From: CAZBQC01 sp964494015
Lineage (GTDB): Bacteria > Bacillota_I > Bacilli_A > RF39 > UBA660
Direction: 5' to 3'
Assembly: GCA_964494015.1 (NCBI GenBank)
Contig: CAZBQC010000015.1
Span: forward strand, 1-20,691
Length of the DNA: 20,691 nucleotides
Below are positions 15,305 through 20,691 of the stretch, in pieces. Below the pieces are notes generated by a model. The model did not search any database, was not told the DNA's origin, and was given only the letters and a program-made list of their open reading frames with translations. Made by a program: the position numbers and the translations under genes. The number at the start of each line of letters is the position of its first letter. Within the stretch, counting starts at the first letter, position 1.

Positions 15305-16477
15305 CTAATTTCTGAAACTTTTATACTTCTTAATTAATTTCTTACTAAGATAAATCAAAGTACATAAATAAATCATAACTATACAAATATCCTCTAAAAA
15401 ATGATCTTTCGTATCAGGATTACCATCAGCATCAATATTTTTAACCAGATGGTAGCTTTCTATTCCATCGTCATCAATCGAATATATTTCTAAATGATAA
15501 TTATCCATCGGATTACTAATATTTAGCTCATATCTATTAACATTAGCTAAAACTTCATATATTTGATTCTCAAACAAAATATTGAAATTCAGACTATTAC
15601 TCCAAGTTAAAATTAATTTTGAACCTTCTTTGACTATTTTTAAACTTATTGGCAAACTGGTATTTGGTTCGCGATTAATATACACATATTTATGATTAGT
15701 TATTTCACTTAGCTCTACTATTTCTTCTTTGGTATTACCACCCTTAATAACTAGATTACCATCTATTTCAAAATTATTAGTCTTAATAGCTTGATTATTA
15801 CCTTCCAAAGCTAAAATGGAGTTATCTGTAACCATAATTCTATTACTGTAAAATACCTGATATTTACTCATTGAAACAATCTTACTATTAGTAATCGCTA
15901 TTGATTCATAAACACTGTAAAATGAAATATAATTAGTTCGAACACTCACTTGTGAATTATAAAACATAATATCTTTCAAGGCCTGAAAACCCATACCATT
16001 AGCAATAATTTTAAAATTAGCATCATAAACCTCGATATTGTTTTCACTTGCAAATATTCCAACTCCAAGTACCATAAAATTATATATTCCATTACTAATA
16101 ACAATATTTTTACCACTTATTCCGCAACTTCCTTCACCTGATATATGAATATCCAGAGTTCCATCAGTACCATCGATTGAAATATTAGCCTCTGAATCGA
16201 TACCTACTCCAACATCATCAATAAAGTTATGACCTATTAATTTGATATTTAAATAATCGACAAAAATTTGAATTTTCCCACCATTATAGTTATCTAGAAT
16301 TAAAATGTTACCCGTACTGTCATACCCCCAACCATTAGATACTTCTTTATCGATATTTAAAGTTTCGTATACTTCACTGCCAACAATTAAGCCGTTAGAT
16401 ACTGAAGCCTTAACAAATATCTTATTAGAAAACAAAATACTAATAAAAATAATTAATAAAATGAAAGTCTTTTTCAT
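15305..16477 (-). CDS. Secreted cell-wall protein with NPDTK sorting signal
   Basis: A 390-residue protein with a classical signal peptide (basic start, hydrophobic FILLIIFISILF, cleavage probably after VKA). Residues about 40-260 are repeated short beta-strand turns rich in Asn, Ile, Ser and Gly, resembling parallel beta-helix or carbohydrate-binding surface domains. A fibronectin- or Ig-like segment follows at about 265-350. The C-terminus is a complete sorting signal: NPDTK (bases 15421-15407), a hydrophobic stretch (ICIVMIYLCTLIYL), and a basic tail. NPxT(N/K/G) is the kind of motif used by class B sortases, and one is encoded at 17669. ATG 16477 is chosen; GGGAGG lies 11 bases upstream, and TTG at 16480 is a possible alternative. 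A GTG at 16489 overlaps the ribosome binding site. The binding target is unknown. Confidence 0.8.
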   Translation of the reverse strand: MKKTFILLIIFISILFSNKIFVKASVSNGLIVGSEVYETLNIDKEVSNGWGYDSTGNILILDNYNGGKIQIFVDYLNIKLIGHNFIDDVGVGIDSEANISIDGTDGTLDIHISGEGSCGISGKNIVISNGIYNFMVLGVGIFASENNIEVYDANFKIIANGMGFQALKDIMFYNSQVSVRTNYISFYSVYESIAITNSKIVSMSKYQVFYSNRIMVTDNSILALEGNNQAIKTNNFEIDGNLVIKGGNTKEEIVELSEITNHKYVYINREPNTSLPISLKIVKEGSKLILTWSNSLNFNILFENQIYEVLANVNRYELNISNPMDNYHLEIYSIDDDGIESYHLVKNIDADGNPDTKDHFLEDICIVMIYLCTLIYLSKKLIKKYKSFRN

Positions 16478-16628
16478 CAACTTTTTCACCTCCCAGCACT
16501 AAAATAACTAATAAAAAAAAATTATGCAAATCGGCAATTTATCCTTTTGACATAATTTTGTTAAAAAAATTTATTTAATTAATGACTGTATTTAGTTAAT
16601 TTTGCAAATGAATTTTAATATAAAAATT

Positions 16629-17579
16629 TTAATTAATAGGTTTTAAAACTTTTTGAATATTTTTTTCTTCACCAAATTGTTTAGATGTAAAATTTTTTGT
16701 AATAATTCTTTCTCGAACGGAAGAAGATAATAATTTTGAATCCAAATCAACAACACTACCACAGTATGGACATAGATAATGAAAGGTAAAGGTATACTCA
16801 TCATCTGTTAAAAAAAATATTTTTGATTCTTCAATTTTATCGATCATTTTACCACAATTAGATTGGTCATGAGAATTATTTACTTTAGAACTTTGACACT
16901 TTACTTGTAAGTCCCAAGGAATCACATCATGGAATCTCAAAAAGATACTTTGTTTCTCCTTTTCAGTAAAATGGATAGCAGTTGATGGTTTTTCTTTTGG
17001 CTTATTTTGTATATCAGAGAAAATGTTTATAAATTCGTTATTGGATACACCTACCTCATTTCGATTAGGTTTTGGTCTTGGAGGAATACTATCACTAAAG
17101 ATAGAACAATTATTGATAATATCCTTTAAATTATGCTTTCTACCACTTGTCCAAATTTTACCATCATTCTGATAACGAGATATCCTAATATATTCATCAA
17201 TAACCTGTAATTTTCGATCTCTATTATCCAAATCGACATTTTGCATTTCGATATAATCGTAAAGCCTAAATAAAATTAATTGAATAGCATAATCCCTATT
17301 TTTTCCTTTAATTTCGTTGTCCTCCGCTCCATGAAGTGACATCTTGCGAAATAAATCAGAATCTCGAAATAATTTTTCAATAGCTTCATACCCTTCGTTT
17401 TCTAAAAATGGTTTGTCGCTTAAAGTCAACTCTTCTAACGATCCTAAAAATCTCTCTTGAAATTGTTTATCTTTTCTTCTTTTCAATCCAAAATAAACTG
17501 GACCATACAAATATAAGGAATTAAAGAATAAATAACAATACCTCCTAGTAAATTCTTCTTTCGCTTCTAAAATATCCAT
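16629..17579 (-). CDS. Unrecognised protein with C-terminal zinc-ribbon-like cysteines
   Basis: A 316-residue cytoplasmic protein with no signal peptide or clear membrane helix. The first 150 residues are helical and charged. A flexible middle (around PPRPKPNRN) follows, then a C-terminal module with cysteines in VKCQSS, SNCGK and LCPYCG. That is a plausible four-cysteine zinc site, with a roughly 45-residue spacing between its halves. I do not recognise the family. ATG 17579 follows TAGGAGG. It is divergent from the sortase gene (89 bases between starts) and upstream of the sorting-signal protein, with about 150 bases of A/T-rich spacer to the latter. Zinc ribbons suggest nucleic-acid or protein binding, perhaps regulation of the surface cluster, but no DNA-binding helix-turn-helix is visible. 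Confidence 0.7.
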   Translation of the reverse strand: MDILEAKEEFTRRYCYLFFNSLYLYGPVYFGLKRRKDKQFQERFLGSLEELTLSDKPFLENEGYEAIEKLFRDSDLFRKMSLHGAEDNEIKGKNRDYAIQLILFRLYDYIEMQNVDLDNRDRKLQVIDEYIRISRYQNDGKIWTSGRKHNLKDIINNCSIFSDSIPPRPKPNRNEVGVSNNEFINIFSDIQNKPKEKPSTAIHFTEKEKQSIFLRFHDVIPWDLQVKCQSSKVNNSHDQSNCGKMIDKIEESKIFFLTDDEYTFTFHYLCPYCGSVVDLDSKLLSSSVRERIITKNFTSKQFGEEKNIQKVLKPIN

Positions 17580-17599
17580 AAAAAAAACCTCCTAAATTT

Positions 17600-17608
17600 A
17601 TTATAGCA
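17600..17608 (-). promoter_or_regulatory. Extended -10 promoter of the zinc-ribbon gene
   Basis: On the minus strand TGC (17608-17606) precedes TATAAT (17605-17600), 21 bases before the start codon. No good -35 is seen. The divergent sortase promoter must share this 89-base gap; TAATAT at 17648-17653 is its best -10 candidate but is weak. Confidence 0.55.
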
Positions 17609-17668
17609 TAAAAAAATAATTTTTACTTTTTCACTTTTTACCAGCAATAATATCTATATGAGGTGCTT

Positions 17669-18367
17669 ATGAAGAAAATAATTTACAATATTTCACTTAT
17701 CGGAATTATTTTAATTGTAATGAGTGTTAAAATGAAAGATCTATATACTTGGAAACAAAATAATGATAAGACTGTTAAACAAATAAATGAAATAGAGGAT
17801 TTTGTCAAAGATAATAATCTTGAAAAACTAAAGGAGATTAATCCCGATGTTATAGGAACTATCAAAGTTAACGATACCAACATCGATTATCCAATTGTTC
17901 AAGCAAGTAACAATAATTACTACATGAATCATTCTTTAGATAAATCATTAAACAATGCCGGATGGATTTTTTTAGATTATCGTAATAATCTAGATAATTT
18001 AAGTAAGAATAATATTATCTATGGTCATGCTCGATATGACGGTACGATGTTTGGAACTTTAAAAAAGGTTTTAAATAAAGATTGGTATCAAAACAAAAAT
18101 AATCATCTTATAAACATAATAAGCAATAATAAGGTATGGTCATGGAAAATCATAAGTATTTACATAATAAAAAAAGAAGGTTACTATCTTCAGACTGATT
18201 TTGAAACCTTAAAAGATTATCGTAAATTTTTAGATATAATAACTCAAAGAAGTATATATAATTTTAATGAAAAGACTAATGTTGAAGATAAGATATTAAC
18301 TTTATCTACCTGTAATAGTATAAATAAAAGATTAGTTGTTCACGCAAAATTAATTGTTGAAAAATAA
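17669..18367 (+). CDS. srtB: Class B sortase
   Basis: Membrane-anchored transpeptidase that cuts a sorting motif and links the protein to peptidoglycan. The 232-residue product has an N-terminal membrane helix (about 4-22), a helical linker, and a sortase domain. Catalytic residues are H120 (IIYGHARYDG), C215 (TLSTC) and R221 (KRLVVHAKL). The DYPIVQ...YYMNHSL, GWIFLDYRN and GTMFGTL segments match class B. Many class B enzymes have Asn or His after the catalytic His; Ala is present here. ATG 17669 is chosen, with GAGGTG as ribosome binding site; GTG 17663 overlaps that site. The only sorting-signal protein visible nearby is the NPDTK protein at 15305-16477. Its CpG-poor, A/T-rich sequence differs from the housekeeping genes. 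The -35 of the downstream tRNA-Gly overlaps its stop codon. Confidence 0.92.
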   Translation: MKKIIYNISLIGIILIVMSVKMKDLYTWKQNNDKTVKQINEIEDFVKDNNLEKLKEINPDVIGTIKVNDTNIDYPIVQASNNNYYMNHSLDKSLNNAGWIFLDYRNNLDNLSKNNIIYGHARYDGTMFGTLKKVLNKDWYQNKNNHLINIISNNKVWSWKIISIYIIKKEGYYLQTDFETLKDYRKFLDIITQRSIYNFNEKTNVEDKILTLSTCNSINKRLVVHAKLIVEK

Positions 18368-18385
18368 TAGTATTTATGATAATAT
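18357..18385 (+). promoter_or_regulatory. Promoter of tRNA-Gly
   Basis: TTGAAA (18357-18362) and TAATAT (18380-18385) are 17 bases apart, with TGA before the -10 providing an extended element. The tRNA begins 16 bases beyond. Confidence 0.65.
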
Positions 18386-18400
18386 CTTATTTGTATTGAT

Positions 18401-18475
18401 GCAGATGTAGTTCAATGGTTCGAATATGGCCTTGCCAAGGCTAGGATGCGGGTTCGATTCCCGTCATCTGCTCCA
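18401..18475 (+). tRNA. tRNA-Gly (anticodon GCC)
   Basis: A complete 75-base cloverleaf with encoded CCA. The acceptor stem GCAGATG pairs with CATCTGC and the discriminator is T. Anticodon arm TGGCC/GGCTA has loop TTGCCAA, giving anticodon GCC for GGC/GGU codons. The T arm CGGG-TTCGATT-CCCG is standard. The mobile-element-like sequence starts right after it. Confidence 0.97.
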
Positions 18476-18513
18476 TTAAGCAAAAATGTCGAACTTTTCG
18501 ACTTAAAGATAAG

Positions 18514-18542
18514 ATTCAACTTATAACGAGTTGAATTTTTTT
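18514..18542 (+). terminator. Intrinsic terminator after tRNA-Gly
   Basis: ATTCAACT pairs perfectly with AGTTGAAT over a 7-base loop and runs into a T tract. A second small perfect stem, GTCGAA with TTCGAC (18488-18502), lies between it and the tRNA. Confidence 0.8.
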
Positions 18543-18561
18543 GTTGTAAAGGAGGAAAGTT

Positions 18562-18855
18562 ATGAAATTGGAAATAACAAAAAAAGAACTTGAATTTGAT
18601 GAGGAGATAAAAAGAAAGGTAGATATTGTTTGTAAATTCTGTCATACAAGAGCTAAATATGTTAATGGTAGTATAAGAACAATAGATAGAACCAATCTTG
18701 CTTATGTAGAACCTCATCGGATTTATATTGATTCATTAGTACTCCTTGTATTTAATGGTAGTGAATCGATATTCTTAAATAATCTTACCAATAGGTATGA
18801 ACTAAAAGATTTAGAGAGAATCTTAAAATCTAGTGAGAAAGGTTTGGCGGTTTAA
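18562..18855 (+). CDS. Small protein of unknown function with a CxxC motif
   Basis: A 97-residue soluble protein with a strong AAAGGAGG ribosome binding site before ATG 18562. It is charged at both ends, with a short CKFC pair near residue 24-27 and a central beta-rich part (RIYIDSLVLLVFNG). I do not recognise the family. It ends in TAA immediately followed by the ATG of the next gene, so the two are translated together. Given the position between tRNA-Gly and a serine recombinase, it may belong to the element; a regulator or excision helper is possible, but no DNA-binding motif is obvious. Confidence 0.7.
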   Translation: MKLEITKKELEFDEEIKRKVDIVCKFCHTRAKYVNGSIRTIDRTNLAYVEPHRIYIDSLVLLVFNGSESIFLNNLTNRYELKDLERILKSSEKGLAV

Positions 18856-19122
18856 ATGACTTACGAAGAAGAATCAAAAAACTACTATAAAGAAGAACTT
18901 ACTAGAAAGCTAGTATTTGAATTGTTTCTCTATAACAAGTATTTTGAAAATAATAATGAAAGTGTGTCTGAAATATTTAAATCGTGCCTAGATAATTGGG
19001 TATTAAGTGGGAAAGAAGCAAAGAAGATAATTAACAATGCTAAATTACAATTAAAGAACATATGTGGTTTAGATATAGTTAGTGATGAGCCATTAGTATT
19101 CAAAAAGATTGACATTTCTTAA
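18856..19122 (+). CDS. Small helical protein of unknown function
   Basis: An 88-residue, mostly helical, charged protein that starts the base after the previous gene's stop (TAA-ATG) and lacks a strong ribosome binding site of its own, so coupling is likely. The N-terminal half is rich in Glu, Lys and Tyr (MTYEEESKNYYKEELTRK); the second half reads WVLSGKEAKKIINNAKLQLKN, an amphipathic helix. I do not recognise a family. The promoter for the recombinase lies inside its last codons. Small proteins beside large serine recombinases sometimes act as directionality factors; that is inference only. Confidence 0.68.
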   Translation: MTYEEESKNYYKEELTRKLVFELFLYNKYFENNNESVSEIFKSCLDNWVLSGKEAKKIINNAKLQLKNICGLDIVSDEPLVFKKIDIS

Positions 19123-19139
19123 AAAAGTGATACTATATA
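19109..19139 (+). promoter_or_regulatory. Promoter of leader peptide and recombinase
   Basis: A perfect TTGACA (19109-19114) lies in the end of the preceding gene. The -10 is TATATA (19134-19139, 19-base spacer) or TACTAT (19131-19136, 16-base spacer). It yields a leader of about 150 bases before the recombinase. Confidence 0.55.
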
Positions 19140-19181
19140 AAACCAAGAAACGCAGTAAACCTTTTAGGGGAGGTTGATGTA

Positions 19182-19250
19182 ATGAGGAATTATATATATT
19201 TAAAACAATGTTTGATTAGCTTAAGAGGTGTCAAAGGTATTATTTATTAA
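19182..19250 (+). CDS. 22-residue leader peptide upstream of the recombinase
   Basis: ATG 19182 has a near-perfect ribosome binding site (GGGGAGG, eight bases upstream), better than that of many genes here. The peptide begins MRNYIYLKQCLISLRG and ends at TAA 19248-19250. Its last nine codons form the 5' arm and loop of the terminator hairpin and its stop codon is the first three bases of the 3' arm. That geometry is what ribosome-controlled attenuation needs: a ribosome on the final codons would block the hairpin. The peptide itself probably has no function beyond being translated. Confidence 0.75.
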   Translation: MRNYIYLKQCLISLRGVKGIIY

Positions 19251-19270
19251 TGCTTTTGTGCCTCTTTTTG
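19223..19270 (+). terminator. Attenuator hairpin before the recombinase
   Basis: AAGAGG...CAAAG.TATTA (19223-19242) pairs with TAATGCTTTTGTGCCTCTT (19248-19266) in a stem of about 18 pairs including wobbles and one mismatch, with a 5-base loop, followed by TTTTTG. AAAGGT inside the 5' arm (19233-19238) could also pair with ACCTTT at 19159-19164 ahead of the leader peptide, a candidate competing antiterminator pairing. Confidence 0.8.
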
Positions 19271-19295
19271 TTTATTTAAAGAAAGGAGAATACTA

Positions 19296-20691
19296 ATGAC
19301 TGAAAAGAAAATGGCAGGTATTTATATAAGAGTATCAACCGAAGATCAAGCTAGAGAAGGATTTAGTTTGGGTGAGCAAAAAGTAAAATTACTTGATTTT
19401 TGTAGGTTTAAAAATTATGAAGTATATGACATATATGAAGATGCAGGAATATCAGCAAAAGATACCAATAGACCAGCATATCAAAGAATGATGCAAGATA
19501 TGAAAGAAGGAAATATCAGATATATTGTTGCTCTCAAGTTAGACAGAGTAACAAGAAGTATGTATGATTTAGAAAAACTTATAAAACAACTTGATGATAA
19601 TAACTGTTATTTAGATTGCTCTAATGATGAGATAAATACTACTACCGCCAACGGAAGATTAGTTTTAAGACTTCTAACTAGTGTAAGTCAAAGTGAAATA
19701 GAAAGAACATCAGAGAGAACTAGATTTGGACTTGTAGGAGCGATTAAAAATGGACATATTCCTGGTAATATTCCACTTGGATATAAAAGAGAAAATAAAA
19801 AGGTTGTTATTGATGAATTAACTAAAGATACCATTGTCAAAATATTTGATTTATATGTTAAAGGGTATTCCTATCAAAAAATATCTCATGTATTGAATAA
19901 AGATAATGAGTTAAATAAGAAATGGGGAGACGACTCAGTATACTCTATTATCAACAATAGATTATATACAGGTGATTATATTCAATATAGAAATACTGAT
20001 CACGAAGTTATTTATGAAAATGTTGTTCCTACAATCATATCAAAAAATATCTGGAATGATTGTCAAAGTCAGAAGAATAAGAATAGTAGAAATTATACAA
20101 GAAATATTACCTATTTATTTCTTCAAAAGTTAAGATGTCCTCATTGTGGTAGAGTAATGGCAGGAAGATCACCGGGAGGAAAAAAGAAGTATAAATATGT
20201 TTATTATAGATGTTTTGATTGTAATGGTTATGTTAGAGAGGACATTATCGAAAAGAAACTAACACCATTAATAGTTCAATTGATAGAGTTCGATTCACTG
20301 ATAAAAAATCAATTTGCACCGCTTCTTTTAAATAAACTTGATAATCCCCTACCTAGATTAGAAAAAGAACTAAAAGCAGTAGAGATGAAAAGAGAAAGGA
20401 TTAAAGAAGCATATTTTAATAATCTTATTAGTCTTGAAGAATTTAGAGAAGAATCTAAAAGTAATGATAATCAACAAGAACTAATCTCTAAAAAGATAAA
20501 GGAAGAAGAAATAAATGCTAGTGTAGATATAAGTTTTGAAAGTTTAGTGTTATGCCGAGATATAAAAAGATTTGAATGGATAAAAGTTAATGACATTATG
20601 GAATTATCCCCTCTTTATGAATATCAAAAACTATCACTTGAAGAAAAACAAAATATGTTTATGAAATATCTTGATTACATTGAACTAGAAT
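19296..20691 (+). CDS. Large serine recombinase, 3' end cut off by window edge
   Basis: Site-specific recombinase that integrates and excises a mobile element through a covalent serine-DNA link. The 465 visible residues include the N-terminal resolvase domain with R12 and catalytic S14 in YIRVSTEDQ and the LDRVTR motif at 82-87. The recombinase domain (GHIPGNIPLGYKRE region onward, about 165-265) comes next, then a zinc ribbon with C281, C284, C306 and C309, and a long coiled coil from about 345 to 410. The start ATG 19296 follows AAAGGAG. The frame is open to the last base, so the C-terminus is missing. Arg codons are nearly all AGA and CpG is rare, unlike the housekeeping genes. Expression appears controlled by the leader peptide and hairpin upstream. 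Confidence 0.95.
   Translation, partial: MTEKKMAGIYIRVSTEDQAREGFSLGEQKVKLLDFCRFKNYEVYDIYEDAGISAKDTNRPAYQRMMQDMKEGNIRYIVALKLDRVTRSMYDLEKLIKQLDDNNCYLDCSNDEINTTTANGRLVLRLLTSVSQSEIERTSERTRFGLVGAIKNGHIPGNIPLGYKRENKKVVIDELTKDTIVKIFDLYVKGYSYQKISHVLNKDNELNKKWGDDSVYSIINNRLYTGDYIQYRNTDHEVIYENVVPTIISKNIWNDCQSQKNKNSRNYTRNITYLFLQKLRCPHCGRVMAGRSPGGKKKYKYVYYRCFDCNGYVREDIIEKKLTPLIVQLIEFDSLIKNQFAPLLLNKLDNPLPRLEKELKAVEMKRERIKEAYFNNLISLEEFREESKSNDNQQELISKKIKEEEINASVDISFESLVLCRDIKRFEWIKVNDIMELSPLYEYQKLSLEEKQNMFMKYLDYIELE

Larger units (their letters stand above)
18476..20691 (+). mobile_element. One end of a probable integrated element (serine-recombinase type)
   Basis: From just after tRNA-Gly to the window edge the strand bias flips to rightward. 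Arginine is almost always AGA, and CpG is scarce: by hand count 11 in 1,396 bases of the recombinase against 26 in 1,032 bases of rlmN. The content is two small coupled genes, an attenuator and a large serine recombinase. The exact left boundary, and whether the tRNA end is the attachment site, cannot be fixed without the other end. Confidence 0.5.

Noticed and set aside
16305..17883. Frames opposite the signal-peptide gene (16305-16502) and the sortase (17683-17883), plus 1584-1769 and 18930-19115
   Set aside because: Antisense shadows of genes with clear motifs or expression signals.
18412..18717. Leftward 101-codon frame ending in GADDGNRTRILALARPYSNH
   Set aside because: Its C-terminal codons are the antisense of tRNA-Gly, a familiar spurious translation of tRNA genes, and the rest is opposite the real gene at 18562 with its strong ribosome binding site.
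1..20691. CRISPR array or recoded TGA (Trp) as in Mycoplasma
   Set aside because: No regularly spaced direct repeats were seen. Trp is TGG in the conserved proteins and TGA serves as a stop (for example rlmN).

Overview
Low-GC, Gram-positive-type chromosomal DNA. The gene order rlmN-prpC-pknB-rsgA-rpe matches the rlmN(yloN)-prpC-prkC-cpgA-rpe cluster of Bacillus subtilis. T-box control of valS, a class B sortase, AGGAGG-type ribosome binding sites, and the standard code (TGG for Trp, TGA used as stop) point to a Bacillota/Bacilli-related organism. An uncultured gut lineage near the Mollicutes (RF39-like) is my guess; nothing seen fixes the genus.

Layout. 1-1000 is the 5' part of an unrecognised leftward gene. 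1291-2103 encodes a membrane-anchored DUF4163/DUF3298-like (RsiV/PdaC-type) protein, whose 3' part shares a perfect 34-bp inverted repeat with the intergenic region beyond it. Next come tRNA-Ala(TGC), a divergent ribose-phosphate pyrophosphokinase (prs) and adenosine deaminase (add), all leftward. 4600-9555 is the conserved rlmN-prpC-pknB-rsgA-rpe operon, with touching or overlapping start and stop codons. 9628-13117 is a valine T-box (GUU specifier) driving an HD-domain phosphohydrolase and valS. 13281-15074 is a membrane-anchored, Ig-domain-bearing SpoIIP-like peptidoglycan hydrolase, with a possible 39-aa membrane peptide overlapping its end. 15305-18367 is a surface cluster: a secreted protein with an NPDTK sorting signal, an unknown zinc-ribbon protein, and a divergently transcribed class B sortase.

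18401-18475 is tRNA-Gly(GCC). Beyond it the sequence changes character: almost only AGA for Arg, and about a third of the CpG density counted by hand in rlmN. Two small coupled genes are followed by a promoter, a 22-codon leader peptide overlapping a strong terminator hairpin, and a large serine recombinase that runs off the right edge. I read this as one end of an integrated mobile element whose recombinase is controlled by ribosome-dependent attenuation.

Functionally the left and middle parts combine housekeeping (PRPP and purine salvage, valyl-tRNA synthesis, 23S rRNA methylation, 30S assembly) with envelope sensing and remodelling (PASTA kinase and phosphatase, SpoIIP-like hydrolase, RsiV/PdaC-type protein, sortase and substrate). 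The observations most worth pursuing are the 34-bp inverted repeat, the sortase/NPDTK pair with its zinc-ribbon neighbour, and the leader-peptide attenuator ahead of the recombinase.
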